Positions 35,252 to 44,152 of a stretch of 64,000 bases of DNA are shown here, one piece after another. Position 1 is the first letter of the stretch, and each line of letters begins with the position of its first letter. Both the position numbers and the translations under genes were made by a program. The stretch comes from Shinella lacus (GTDB lineage Bacteria > Pseudomonadota > Alphaproteobacteria > Rhizobiales > Rhizobiaceae). The DNA is taken from NCBI RefSeq assembly GCF_010994755.1, contig NZ_WHSB02000022.1:1-64000 (forward strand), read 5' to 3'. The notes beneath the pieces are model-generated. The model saw only the letters and a list, made by a program, of their open reading frames with translations. It had not been told where the DNA came from and did not search any database.

Positions 35252-35775
35252 GCAGGTTTCCCGAACATCCCGCCTGGGATTTCATCACCCGCCTCTATGC
35301 CCGGCCGGACGTCGCACCCGCCTGCCTTGCGCTGCAGGAGCGCCACGACATCGACGTGACGCTGATGCTGTTCTGCCTGTGGCGCGGGACTGTCGGCGGC
35401 AGCATCCCGGATGGAGAGATGGCCGCGCTGGCGGCAGCCGCGCGGGACTGGCGCGAAGCGACCGTCCTGCCGATCCGCGCCGCCCGGCGCTGGCTGAAGC
35501 AGCAGCCGGAACAATACGGCCTCTATGCCAGCGTGCTGGCGACGGAAATCGATTGCGAACATGGCGAATTGCTGATGCTGGCGCAGCTCGCCGGTTCGCT
35601 CGACTGCAAGGGACAGCCGGCGGCGGAAACGATGGCCGCCAACCTCGAGACGTTCTTCCACGCCTGGGGCGTCCGGCCGGACGAACAGGACCGGCCGGCC
35701 GTGGCCGCGATCCTCGCTGCCGCCAAGGCCATGGCCGAGGCCAGGCGCGCTCCGCCACAACAGCCGGTCACGTAA
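35248..35775 (+). CDS. TIGR02444 (DUF2390) family protein
   Basis: A 175-aa helical protein of unknown activity. The family start is complete here (FPEHPAWDFITRLYARPDVAPACLALQERHDIDVTLMLFCLWRG). The ATG overlaps the UbiD stop, so it is co-translated with the decarboxylase. A 5'-shortened relative occurs beside the other UbiD-UbiX set (12930). The recurrent pairing suggests a helper role for UbiD-type decarboxylation, for example stability or cofactor loading. That role is inferred only from context. Confidence 0.85.
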   Translation: MSRFPEHPAWDFITRLYARPDVAPACLALQERHDIDVTLMLFCLWRGTVGGSIPDGEMAALAAAARDWREATVLPIRAARRWLKQQPEQYGLYASVLATEIDCEHGELLMLAQLAGSLDCKGQPAAETMAANLETFFHAWGVRPDEQDRPAVAAILAAAKAMAEARRAPPQQPVT

Positions 35776-35893
35776 AACAAGCGCCCGATCGCGCAAGTCC
35801 CGGCCATTCCTTGCTCATGCAAATCCGGCGAAAGTGCCGGCGCGGTTCAGCGGAACCGTTTCAAGACCAAGCAAGAGCGAGGAGTTTGCCAGC

Positions 35894-36277
35894 ATGAAGA
35901 ACCGGATTTTCTCAGGAGCGCCGTCGGAAGACTTCGCCGGATATGCCAAGGCGGTGATCGACGGTCCGACGATTTACGTATCCGGTACGATGGGCCAGGA
36001 CCCCGATACAGGCGCGATGCCGGAGGGTGTCGCCGAGCAGGCGCGCAACGCGCTCGCCTCGATCGGCAAGGCGCTCGAAGCCGCCGGCGCGGGCCTGAAG
36101 AACGCCGTGGCCTGCCGCGTCTATATCACCGACGGCTCTTATCTGAAGGACGTGGCGACGGTGCTCGGCGAGACGTTCCGCGATATCCGGCCGACCAACA
36201 CCCTGCTGATCTGCCAGTTGCCCGCCCCCGGCGCGAAGATCGAGATCGAGCTGACCGCCTCCACCCGCGCGGAATGA
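35894..36277 (+). CDS. RidA/YjgF/UK114-family protein (module B)
   Basis: A 127-aa Rid protein close to that at 3110 (RIFSGAPSE, GYAKAVIDG-TIYVSGT, ICQLPAPGAKIEIELTA). The classical carboxylate-binding Arg position appears to be Asn (RPTNTLLICQLP). The ATG at 35894 follows GAGGAG. It is 118 bp behind the TIGR02444 gene, and a bidirectional terminator hairpin follows at 36288. Probable deamination of an enamine formed in the UbiD/ALDH pathway. Confidence 0.9.
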   Translation: MKNRIFSGAPSEDFAGYAKAVIDGPTIYVSGTMGQDPDTGAMPEGVAEQARNALASIGKALEAAGAGLKNAVACRVYITDGSYLKDVATVLGETFRDIRPTNTLLICQLPAPGAKIEIELTASTRAE

Positions 36278-36287
36278 CCGTTGCGGT

Positions 36288-36311
36288 TCCCCGGAAGGAT
36301 CACTTTCCGGG
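36288..36311. terminator. Bidirectional hairpin between RidA and livM
   Basis: CCCCGGAA (36288-36295) pairs with TTCCGGGG (36304-36311) around an 8-nt loop, between two convergent genes and overlapping the last codons of livM. No long T-run, so efficiency is uncertain. Confidence 0.55.
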
Positions 36312-37604
36312 GATAAGGCCCTGCGGACGGAACCGCAGCATCAGGATCAGGATCGCGCCCATCACCACCAGGCGCATATGGGCGGCGCTTTCGACGAGAT
36401 GATGCTTGAGCGGCGAGCCATCCGCCATGCCGGCGGTGGCGAGCCTCATCAGGCCGGTGCCCCAGGGCTCCACCTGCACCCACAGATACCAGATCAGGAA
36501 GCCGCCGAGCACCGAGCCGAGATTGCTGCCGGAACCGCCGACCACGACCATCACCCAGATCAGGAAGGTGTATCGCATCGGCTGGAAGGCGCCGGGCGTC
36601 AACTGGCTCTCCATGGTGGCGAGCATGGCGCCCGCGATGCCGAGCACGGCGCAGCCGAGCACGAAGATCTGGAGGTGACGCCGGGTGACGTCCTTGCCCA
36701 TCGCCGCGGCGGCGACCTCGTTGTCGCGGATCGCCCGCATCATCCGTCCCCAGGGCGAATGCAGCGCTGCGTTCGACAGCCAGATCAGCGCCAGCAGCAC
36801 CACCAAGAACATGGCGGCATAGAGAAGCTTCACCGCAATCGCCGAGGCCGATGCCGGGTTCGCCCCCAGTGCGGACACCAGCGACAGGAAGGTCTCGTTC
36901 GCCTGGAGATCGATTTCATAGGGCACGGGACGGGGAATATCGACGATGTTCTTGACGCCGCGATCCAGCCATTCCTCGTTCTTCATCACGGCGATGACGA
37001 TCTCGGCGATGCCGAGCGTGGCGATGGCGAGATAATCGGAGCGAAGGCCGAGCGCCGTCTTGCCGATCAGCCAGCCCGCGCCGGCGGCAAGCAGCCCGCC
37101 GACCGGCCAGGAAAGCAGCACCGGCAGGCCGAGGCCGCCGATATTGCCCTGCAGGGCCGGATTGATCGCCTCGACGGCGGCAACCGCCGGATCGAGAACC
37201 CACCGGTAGAACACGAAGCCGGCCACCAGCAGCACGGCAAGCGCCAGCACACCGGAAAGGCTGCCCGCCAGCCGCCGGTAAAGGAGCGCGGCGGCGGCGA
37301 TGACCGCGCCGCCGAAGATGAGCGCGGCGAGAATGCGCAGGCCGCCCGCCTGCCAGGCGCCCGGCACCGGGTCCATCGCCACCAGCACCGTCGCCAGCCC
37401 GCCGAGCGCGATGAAGCCCATCGTGCCGACATTGTAGAGGCCGGCATAGCCCCACTGGATGTTGACGCCGAGCGCCATGATCGCCGAGAGGAGGCCCATA
37501 TTGACGATGGTCAGCGCCGCATTCCAGCTCTGGGTCAATCCGGTCAGCACGATCAGCGCGCCGACCAGAAGGAAAAGCAGGGCGTTTCGTGTCGTCTGGC
37601 TCAT
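36300..37604 (-). CDS. livM: Branched-chain/aromatic-type ABC permease LivM
   Basis: A 434-aa inner-membrane permease with about ten helices. Segments: MGLLSAIMALGVNIQWGYAGLYNVGT, LGLRSDYLAIATLGIAEI, MMRAIRDNEVAAAAMGKDV (ATPase contact) and VVVGGSGSNLGSVLGGFL. A periplasmic insertion near residues 85-170 makes it longer than E. coli LivM. The ATG overlaps the livH stop. Divergence from the anthranilate-CoA operon suggests transport of aminobenzoate or a related acid rather than leucine. Confidence 0.92.
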   Translation of the reverse strand: MSQTTRNALLFLLVGALIVLTGLTQSWNAALTIVNMGLLSAIMALGVNIQWGYAGLYNVGTMGFIALGGLATVLVAMDPVPGAWQAGGLRILAALIFGGAVIAAAALLYRRLAGSLSGVLALAVLLVAGFVFYRWVLDPAVAAVEAINPALQGNIGGLGLPVLLSWPVGGLLAAGAGWLIGKTALGLRSDYLAIATLGIAEIVIAVMKNEEWLDRGVKNIVDIPRPVPYEIDLQANETFLSLVSALGANPASASAIAVKLLYAAMFLVVLLALIWLSNAALHSPWGRMMRAIRDNEVAAAAMGKDVTRRHLQIFVLGCAVLGIAGAMLATMESQLTPGAFQPMRYTFLIWVMVVVGGSGSNLGSVLGGFLIWYLWVQVEPWGTGLMRLATAGMADGSPLKHHLVESAAHMRLVVMGAILILMLRFRPQGLIPGK

Positions 37605-38611
37605 GCCGTCTTGCCTCGGAAAATGCCGGTGGGCCGGAACAGGAGAACGAGAACAAGAACGGCGAAGCTGACGGCGATCTTGTAATCGGTGGCGAGGAAT
37701 TGCAGCAAGCCTTCCGGCTGCCAGCCTTGCGGAAGCAGGTACGAGGCCACCTTCTTGAAGCTGTAGGTGAAGAGAACCTCGGAGAAGGCGATCACGAAGC
37801 CGCCGGGGACCGCGCCGAGCGGATTGCCGAGCCCGCCGACCACCGCCGCCGCGAAGACCGGCAGCAGGAGCTGGAAATAGGTGATCGGACGGAAGGACTT
37901 GTCGAGGCCGTAGAGGACGCCGGCCAGCGTCGCCAGCATCGCCGAGAGCACCCAGACGATCATCACCACCCTTTCCGGGTTGATGCCGGAGAGCAGCGCG
38001 AGATTCTCGTTGTCGGAGAAGGCGCGCATCGACTTGCCGGTGCGGGTGCGCGTCAGGAACCAGTGCAGCCAGCCGACGGCGACGGCCGTGGCGACAATGG
38101 TGATGACCTGCGCGGTGCGCAGCGCCACGGTCTCGCCAAGGCCCGTCCAGGTTCGGAACTGAGCCGCCGTGAAGACGAAGCGGGCGCCGTCGGCGAACTG
38201 CCTGTCGTCCACCCCGATGAAGATGCGCACGAGGCCGCCCATCACGAACATGACGCCGAGCGAGGTCATGACCAGCGTGATCGAGGCGACCTTGCGGTTG
38301 CGATAGGGCCGATAGACGAGCCGGTCGGTCGCCAGCACCATCAGCACCGTGGCGGCGAAGCCGAACGGCAGGGCGATGAGCGGCGTCGGCAGCGGCGCGA
38401 TGCTGACGCCCGCCGCCTGCAATCCCCATGTGGCCAGGATCGTGGCCATGGTGCCGAAGGCCATGGTGTCGCCATGGGCGAAATTGGAAAAGCGCAGGAT
38501 GCCATAGACCAGCGTCGCGCCGAGAGCGCCGAGCGCAAGCTGGCACCCGTAGGTCATGCCCGGCAGCAGCACGAAATTCGCAAAGGCGACGAGCGCGTTC
38601 AATATATCCAT
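37601..38611 (-). CDS. livH: Branched-chain/aromatic-type ABC permease LivH
   Basis: A 336-aa permease: LGATLVYGILRFSNFAHGD near the start, RAFSDNENLALLSGINPERV (coupling loop) and FAAAVVGGLGNPLGAVPGG. The ATG at 38611 follows GGGAGG. It forms the membrane channel together with LivM. ATGA overlap with livM and a 4-bp gap to livF show one transcript. Confidence 0.93.
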   Translation of the reverse strand: MDILNALVAFANFVLLPGMTYGCQLALGALGATLVYGILRFSNFAHGDTMAFGTMATILATWGLQAAGVSIAPLPTPLIALPFGFAATVLMVLATDRLVYRPYRNRKVASITLVMTSLGVMFVMGGLVRIFIGVDDRQFADGARFVFTAAQFRTWTGLGETVALRTAQVITIVATAVAVGWLHWFLTRTRTGKSMRAFSDNENLALLSGINPERVVMIVWVLSAMLATLAGVLYGLDKSFRPITYFQLLLPVFAAAVVGGLGNPLGAVPGGFVIAFSEVLFTYSFKKVASYLLPQGWQPEGLLQFLATDYKIAVSFAVLVLVLLFRPTGIFRGKTA

Positions 38612-38615
38612 TCCG

Positions 38616-39326
38616 TCAGCCTCCCAGGAAGGTGCTGCGCACCTCGGGATCGGCAAGCAGTTCCCTGCCCGTCCCGGTGAAGCGGTTGGCGCCCTGCACG
38701 AGCACGTAGCCGCGGTCGGCGATCTCCAGCGCCTGACGCGCATTCTGCTCGACCATCAGCACCGTGACGCCGGTGCGGGCGACATCGATGATGCGGTCGA
38801 ACAATTCGTCCATGACGATGGGGCTGACGCCCGCCGTCGGCTCGTCCAGCAGCAGCACGGAAGGCTCCGTCATCAAGGCGCGGCCGACGGCGACCTGCTG
38901 GCGCTGGCCGCCGGAAAGCTCGCCCGCCGCCTGGCGCCGCTTGTCGCGCAGCACCGGGAACAGGGCATAGACCTGCTCCATGGTCGAACGGAAATCGTCA
39001 CGGCGCAGGAAGGCGCCCATTTCGAGATTCTCCTCGACGGTCATCGAGGCGAACACGTTCTCGGTCTGCGGCACGAAGGCCATGCCCCTGGCGACACGCT
39101 CCTGCGGCTGCAGCCGCGTGATGTCCTCGCCGCCCAGCCGCACGCTGCCCTGCCGCAGCCGCAGCATGCCGAAGACCGCTTTCATGGCGGTCGACTTGCC
39201 CGCCCCGTTGGGACCGACGATGACGGCGATCTCGCCCTTTTCGACCGCGATGGTGCAGCCGTTGAGAATGTCGGCCGCGCCATAGCCGCCGCGCATGGCC
39301 TCGCCGATGAGGAAGGGATTGCTCAT
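38616..39326 (-). CDS. livF: ABC transporter ATP-binding protein LivF
   Basis: A 236-aa ATPase. Walker A VGPNGAGKST, signature LSGGQRQQVAVGRAL, Walker B VLLLDEPTAGVSP, switch His replaced by Gln in MVEQNARQAL as usual for LivF. The start at 39326 overlaps the livG stop (ATGA). Confidence 0.94.
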   Translation of the reverse strand: MSNPFLIGEAMRGGYGAADILNGCTIAVEKGEIAVIVGPNGAGKSTAMKAVFGMLRLRQGSVRLGGEDITRLQPQERVARGMAFVPQTENVFASMTVEENLEMGAFLRRDDFRSTMEQVYALFPVLRDKRRQAAGELSGGQRQQVAVGRALMTEPSVLLLDEPTAGVSPIVMDELFDRIIDVARTGVTVLMVEQNARQALEIADRGYVLVQGANRFTGTGRELLADPEVRSTFLGG

Positions 39327-40135
39327 GCCGACGCCGCCCCGCCCATGGCCGCGGCTTCGCCGTGGATCACCTTGTTCTTGAGCCCGGTGCCGAGATAGGC
39401 CTCGATCACCTGCTCGTTCTGCATGATGTCGGCAGGCGCGCCCTCGGCCAGCACCCGCCCCTCGGCCATGACGATCACGCTGTCGCACAGCCGCGCGATG
39501 AAATCCATGTCGTGCTCGATGACGCAGAACGTATAGCCGCGCTCGCGGTTCAGCCGCACGATGGCGTCGCCGATCGTGGCGAGCAGGGTGCGGTTCACGC
39601 CGGCGCCGACCTCGTCGAGAAAGACGACGCGGGCATCGACCATCATCGTGCGGCCGAGCTCGACCAGCTTCTTCTGCCCGCCGGAGAGATTGCCGGCCCG
39701 CTCGTCGCGGACATGGGTGAGCGTCAGGAAGTCGAGCACATCCTCGGCCCTGGCCCGCAATTCCTCCTCCTCCCGCGCGATCCGGGAGCGGTGGAACCAG
39801 GTGTTCCAGAGCGTTTCGCCGCTTTGCCCGCCGGGCACCATCATCAGGTTCTCGAGCACGCTCATGGAGGAGAATTCGTGGGCGATCTGGAAGGTGCGCA
39901 GAACGCCCCTGGCGAAAAGCGCATGCGGCGGCAGGCCGGTAATATCCTCGCCCGCCAGCGTGACCTTGCCGGACGTGGGCTTGTGCACCCCGGCAATGAC
40001 GTTGAACAGCGTCGACTTGCCCGCGCCGTTCGGCCCGAGCAGGCCGGTGATGGCTCCTTCGGGAATTTTCAGGGAAACGCCGTCGATGGCGCGGAAGCCG
40101 CCGAAATGCTTGTGTATGTCGTGACAAACGATCAT
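39323..40135 (-). CDS. livG: ABC transporter ATP-binding protein LivG
   Basis: A 270-aa ATPase. Walker A LGPNGAGKST, signature LSGGQKKLVELGR, Walker B VVFLDEVGAGVN (Val replaces the usual Pro after Glu) and switch His in VIEHDMDF. The C-terminal extension EQVIEAYLGTGL is typical. It pairs with LivF to power the importer. Confidence 0.93.
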   Translation of the reverse strand: MIVCHDIHKHFGGFRAIDGVSLKIPEGAITGLLGPNGAGKSTLFNVIAGVHKPTSGKVTLAGEDITGLPPHALFARGVLRTFQIAHEFSSMSVLENLMMVPGGQSGETLWNTWFHRSRIAREEEELRARAEDVLDFLTLTHVRDERAGNLSGGQKKLVELGRTMMVDARVVFLDEVGAGVNRTLLATIGDAIVRLNRERGYTFCVIEHDMDFIARLCDSVIVMAEGRVLAEGAPADIMQNEQVIEAYLGTGLKNKVIHGEAAAMGGAASA

Positions 40136-40211
40136 CCGCCGTATGTCGTCCCTTGCTGGAGGTTGGGCGGAAGACCCGGCGCGAGACGCGCCGGGCCGCG
40201 AAACACCTGGA

Positions 40212-41396
40212 TCAGTGGAACTTCACCGTCTTCATGGCGCCGTTCTCGACCTCCACCTCGCGGTAGGAGCCGGCGCTTTCGCCCTTGCCGATGAACTCGA
40301 CCGAGGAACCGCCGACATAGTCGACATCGCCGCCGTCCTTGAGGATCTGCAGGGCCTTGGCGAGCTCGCCCGGATAGATCTTCTCGCCCGGCGCGTTGAC
40401 CACATCCATGATCTTGCCCTTGTAGTCCGCAGGCTTTGCGGAACCGGCCGCCTGCATGGCCAGCAGCATGATCGCGGTCGCGTCATAGGTTTCCGGCACG
40501 AAGGTCGCCGAGCCGTTGATGCCGGCGGCCGTGGTCATCTCCAGGAGCTTGGCAGCGCCTGAATCGTCGGAGCCGGGAAGATCCCCGAAGGCGCCGTCGA
40601 TCTGGTTGCCGAACTTCGCGATCAGGCTCTCGCCCCACATGCCGTTCGGGAACACGAATCTGGAGAAGGCGCCGGTATCGAGAACGGTCTGCACGACGCC
40701 CGCGCCGCCCTGGTCCGCATAACCGGCGACGACGATCGCATCGCCGCCCGCCGAAGCAAGCGCCCCGACTTCCGCCGAATAGTCGCTCTTGCCGTCCTCA
40801 TGCGGCGCGCTCAGCGTGATCTTGCCGCCCTGCTTCTCGAAGGCGGCCTGGATGGAGGAGGCGATGCCCTTGCCGTAATCGTTGTTGGTGTAGCTGATCG
40901 CCGCCGACTTGACGCCGCGCTCCATCATGATCTGCGCGAGGATTTCCCCCTCGCGGGCGTCGGACGGCGCGGTGCGGAAGAACAGGCCCTTGCTGTCGAT
41001 GGTCGACAGGCCCGGCGAGGTGGCCGAGGGCGAGATCAGCACCATGCCGTTCGGAATGGCGACATTGGTGAGCACGGCGCTGGCCGCGCCGGAACAGGTC
41101 GGGCCGATGATGCCGGAAACCTGGTCGGAGGTGACGAGCCGCTCCGCCGTCGCGGTGGCGGCTCCCGCGTCGATGCAGGTTTCGTCGCCGCGAACCGGGA
41201 CGACCTTCGCCCCGTTCAGGAAAAGGCCGGAATCGCTGACCTCCTTCATCGCCAGCTCGGCGGCCTGCGCCATGGGCGGCGTCAGCGACTCGATCGGGCC
41301 CGTGAAGCCCATCTCGATCCCCACCCTGACGTCCTCGGCCCGGGCGAACCCAGCCAGCGCCAGGCACGACACGGATGCAATGAGAAATCTCTTCAT
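40212..41396 (-). CDS. Liv-type periplasmic substrate-binding protein
   Basis: A 394-aa type 1 periplasmic binding protein. The signal peptide MKRFLIASVSCLALAGFARA is cut before EDVRVG. MGFTGPIESLTPPMAQAAELAMKE and PVRGDETCIDAGAATATAERLV form the ligand lobe start. It is the first gene of the transporter operon, divergent from the 2-aminobenzoate-CoA ligase gene. Homologs with this context bind benzoate-type or amino-aromatic acids, so anthranilate is the best guess. Confidence 0.9.
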   Translation of the reverse strand: MKRFLIASVSCLALAGFARAEDVRVGIEMGFTGPIESLTPPMAQAAELAMKEVSDSGLFLNGAKVVPVRGDETCIDAGAATATAERLVTSDQVSGIIGPTCSGAASAVLTNVAIPNGMVLISPSATSPGLSTIDSKGLFFRTAPSDAREGEILAQIMMERGVKSAAISYTNNDYGKGIASSIQAAFEKQGGKITLSAPHEDGKSDYSAEVGALASAGGDAIVVAGYADQGGAGVVQTVLDTGAFSRFVFPNGMWGESLIAKFGNQIDGAFGDLPGSDDSGAAKLLEMTTAAGINGSATFVPETYDATAIMLLAMQAAGSAKPADYKGKIMDVVNAPGEKIYPGELAKALQILKDGGDVDYVGGSSVEFIGKGESAGSYREVEVENGAMKTVKFH

Positions 41397-41765
41397 GTTT
41401 CTTCTGTTCCCTCTTTTATGCAACGCTTCCGGATTGGCGTGAAATTGCGTTTATGATTGGCGCCGACGCTACACTATGCCGGCCGTTCCGTGCTGTCCCG
41501 GCATCACCTGTTGGAGAAAGTCCCCATTTTTTTGATTTCGGTTTTTTAGGGCGCCGGTCCGCCTCCAATCGAGCCGGCGCGTCTATAGCAATGGCCGTCA
41601 CCCGCCGCTTTCGTCAAGCGAGCGGGAAAAAACTTAGGCTTGAAATAATTTTTTGCCTATGAGAGCTTTCCGCGATCAGCCCGGCAAGGCTGGCGGGACG
41701 AGAGGAAGCGTTCGCGCCGGACCACCAGCCCGGCGCAGCGCAACCGTCATCTCGGGGGAACCACG
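41397..41765. other. Divergent promoter region between livK and 2-aminobenzoate-CoA ligase
   Basis: No gene. The region must hold both promoters. It contains the MarR-type motif at 41636 and is AT-rich from 41625 to 41665. Confidence 0.6.
41636..41647 (+). promoter_or_regulatory. Candidate MarR operator in the livK/ligase promoter region
   Basis: TAGGCTTGAAAT differs by one base from TAAGCTTGAAAT at 44060, upstream of the monooxygenase gene. Both flank the MarR regulator gene at 43502. Joint control of transporter, ligase and downstream operon is inferred. Confidence 0.45.
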
Positions 41766-43385
41766 GTGCTAGGTCCATCTGCCCATATCGACACGTTCAC
41801 GCGCGACAACCTGCCGCCGCCGGAGGAATGGCCGGATTTCCTGCTCGACGGCTTCGCTTATCCCGCGCGCATCAATGCCGCAGTCGAACTGACCGACCGG
41901 ATGGTGGAACGCGGCTTCGGCGACCACACGGCCCTGATCGGCAACGGACGCCGGCGCACCTACAAGGAACTGGCCGACTGGACCAGCCGCATCGCCCATG
42001 CGCTGGTGGAAAATTACGGGCTGGAGCCCGGGAACCGGGTGCTGATCCGCTCGGCCAACAATCCCGCCATGGTCGCCTGCTGGCTGGCCGCCACCAAGGC
42101 CGGTGCCGTCGTCGTCAACACCATGCCGATGCTGCGTGCGGGAGAACTTGCCAAGATTGTCGACAAGGCCGAGATAACGTTGGCGCTGTGCGACACGCGG
42201 CTGATGGAGGAGATGGTGGCCTGCGCCAAGGACAGCGCCTTCCTCAAGCAGGTCGTCGGCTTCGACGGAACCGCCAATCACGACGCCGAACTCGACCGTA
42301 TCGCACTCGACAAGTCAGTGCTCTTCAAAGCCGTGAACACGGGCAGCGACGACGTGGCGCTGCTCGGCTTCACCTCCGGCACGACCGGCGTGCCAAAAGC
42401 GACGATGCATTTTCATCGCGACCTCCTGATCATCGCCGATGCCTATGCGAAGGAAGTCTTGCAAGTCACGCCGGACGATATCTTCGTCGGCTCGCCGCCG
42501 CTCGCTTTCACCTTCGGACTCGGCGGCCTTGCGATCTTTCCGCTGCGTTTCGGCGCGGCCGCGACGCTGCTGGAGCACGCCACGCCGCCGAACATGGTTG
42601 AGATCATTGAGAGCTACAGGGCGACAATTTCCTTCACCGCCCCCACCGCCTACCGCGCCATGCTGAAGGCGATGGATGCCGGGGCCGATCTTTCCTCCCT
42701 GCGTGTCGCCATTTCGGCGGGCGAGACGTTGCCCGGCCCCGTCTTCGAGGAATGGACGCAGAAGACCGGCAAGCCGATCCTCGACGGCATCGGCGCCACC
42801 GAAATGCTGCACATCTTCATTTCCAACCGTTTCGAGGACAGCAAGGCCGCTTCGACCGGAAAACCTGTCGGCGGCTACGAAGCGCGGATCGTCGATGAGG
42901 AAATGCGCGAGGTGCCGTGCGGCGCCGTCGGACGGCTTGCCGTGCGCGGGCCGACCGGCTGCCGCTACATGGCCGATGCACGCCAGCGCGACTATGTGCG
43001 GGACGGCTGGAACCTCACCGGCGACACCTTCCTGCAGGACGAGGACGGATTCTTCCATTTCGCCGCCCGCTCCGACGACTTGATCGTCAGCGCCGGGTAT
43101 AACATCGCCGGTCCCGAGGTGGAGGCGGCGCTGCTGACCCATCCCGACGTGCTGGAATGCGCCGTGATAGGCGCCCCGGATGGCGATCGCGGGCAGATCG
43201 TCGAGGCCCATGTGGTTCTCATCGCCGGAGTGGAACCGGACATGCTGACCGTCAAGCGGTTGCAGGACCACGTCAAGGCGACCATAGCACCGTATAAATA
43301 TCCACGGTCCATCCGGTTTGTGGCGGCGCTACCTAAAACGCAGACCGGCAAAATCCAGCGTTTTCGCCTGCGTACAGACACATGA
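41766..43385 (+). CDS. abmG: 2-aminobenzoate (anthranilate)-CoA ligase
   Basis: A 539-aa adenylate-forming enzyme. The ATP loop is GFTSGTTGVPKATMHFHRD, then the A5-like IDGIGATEMLHIFISN, hinge DLIVSAGYNIAGPEVE and the catalytic lysine in PKTQTGKIQRF. It activates anthranilate to 2-aminobenzoyl-CoA. The best relatives by motif are benzoate/aminobenzoate-CoA ligases of the aerobic hybrid pathway known from Azoarcus evansii. Starts with GTG at 41766. The kynureninase product is its expected substrate, and the monooxygenase/reductase follows. Confidence 0.88.
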   Translation: MLGPSAHIDTFTRDNLPPPEEWPDFLLDGFAYPARINAAVELTDRMVERGFGDHTALIGNGRRRTYKELADWTSRIAHALVENYGLEPGNRVLIRSANNPAMVACWLAATKAGAVVVNTMPMLRAGELAKIVDKAEITLALCDTRLMEEMVACAKDSAFLKQVVGFDGTANHDAELDRIALDKSVLFKAVNTGSDDVALLGFTSGTTGVPKATMHFHRDLLIIADAYAKEVLQVTPDDIFVGSPPLAFTFGLGGLAIFPLRFGAAATLLEHATPPNMVEIIESYRATISFTAPTAYRAMLKAMDAGADLSSLRVAISAGETLPGPVFEEWTQKTGKPILDGIGATEMLHIFISNRFEDSKAASTGKPVGGYEARIVDEEMREVPCGAVGRLAVRGPTGCRYMADARQRDYVRDGWNLTGDTFLQDEDGFFHFAARSDDLIVSAGYNIAGPEVEAALLTHPDVLECAVIGAPDGDRGQIVEAHVVLIAGVEPDMLTVKRLQDHVKATIAPYKYPRSIRFVAALPKTQTGKIQRFRLRTDT

Positions 43386-43501
43386 CCGGACATTAGCAAA
43401 CCCGAGCCGACGTTCGGCCTGTCCAAGCGCGATGAACCTATCTAAAAGACAGGCGATGGATTCCTCCGCGCAGGGCCGGAGGTAGAAACGGACGTTTGGA
43501 A

Positions 43502-44029
43502 ATGACGGCTGACAAGACGCTCGACATCGCGCCGGACTGGGTGGATGGCGAAACCAAGGCGCTGGAAGCACCGCACGATCATCGCGCCGAGTTGCGCCTC
43601 TGGCTGCGGCTTCTCACCTGCTCGACGCTGGTGGAAAGCGAGGTTCGCCGCCGCCTGCGCGAGGAGTTCGACTCGACCCTGCCCCGCTTCGACCTCATGG
43701 CGCAACTAGAGCGCGCGGCAGACGGCATGGTGCTGGGTGAAGTCTCCAAACGCATGATGGTCTCGCCCGGCAACATCACCGTTCTGGTCGAGCGCCTGAC
43801 GGAGAGCGGACACCTGAGTCGCACGACCCTGCCGACCGACCGGCGCGTTCAGATCATCGCGCTCACCCCCTTCGGCCGCGCCGAATTCGAAAAGATGGCG
43901 GCCCGTCACGCCGACTGGATTTCCGACCTTTTCGCCGGTCTCACTCCGAAAGACGGCGGCGTGCTAATGGATGAGCTTGCCAAGCTCAAGCGATCGATCA
44001 TCGCATCTCTCGGCAGGGGCGGCGCCTAG
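43502..44029 (+). CDS. MarR-family transcriptional regulator
   Basis: A 175-aa winged-helix regulator: LPRFDLMAQLERAADGMVLGEVSKRMMVSPGNITVLVERLTESGHLSRTTLPTDRRVQIIALT. MarR proteins in aryl-CoA operons (BadR, BoxR analogues) often respond to the CoA thioester or free acid. It lies between the ligase and monooxygenase genes, with a near-palindromic site at 44055. TTG at 43496 is an alternative start; GGAGG is 13-19 nt upstream, so the start is not certain. Confidence 0.88.
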   Translation: MTADKTLDIAPDWVDGETKALEAPHDHRAELRLWLRLLTCSTLVESEVRRRLREEFDSTLPRFDLMAQLERAADGMVLGEVSKRMMVSPGNITVLVERLTESGHLSRTTLPTDRRVQIIALTPFGRAEFEKMAARHADWISDLFAGLTPKDGGVLMDELAKLKRSIIASLGRGGA

Positions 44030-44054
44030 CGAAAAAGGCCCGTCCACCCAAAAC

Positions 44055-44072
44055 AATTTTAAGCTTGAAATT
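44055..44072. promoter_or_regulatory. Near-perfect 18-bp palindrome, candidate MarR operator
   Basis: AATTTTAAGCTTGAAATT is self-complementary except for one mismatched pair. It lies 81 bp upstream of the monooxygenase/reductase start and 26 bp after the MarR gene. The inner TAAGCTTGAAAT recurs at 41636. Confidence 0.6.
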
Positions 44073-44152
44073 TCTCCGAAACGAGCCCACTCTGCCGATC
44101 ACGGCCGGAGGGTGTACCCTCGACCGCGACACGCAGCCGGGAGGAGAACGAC

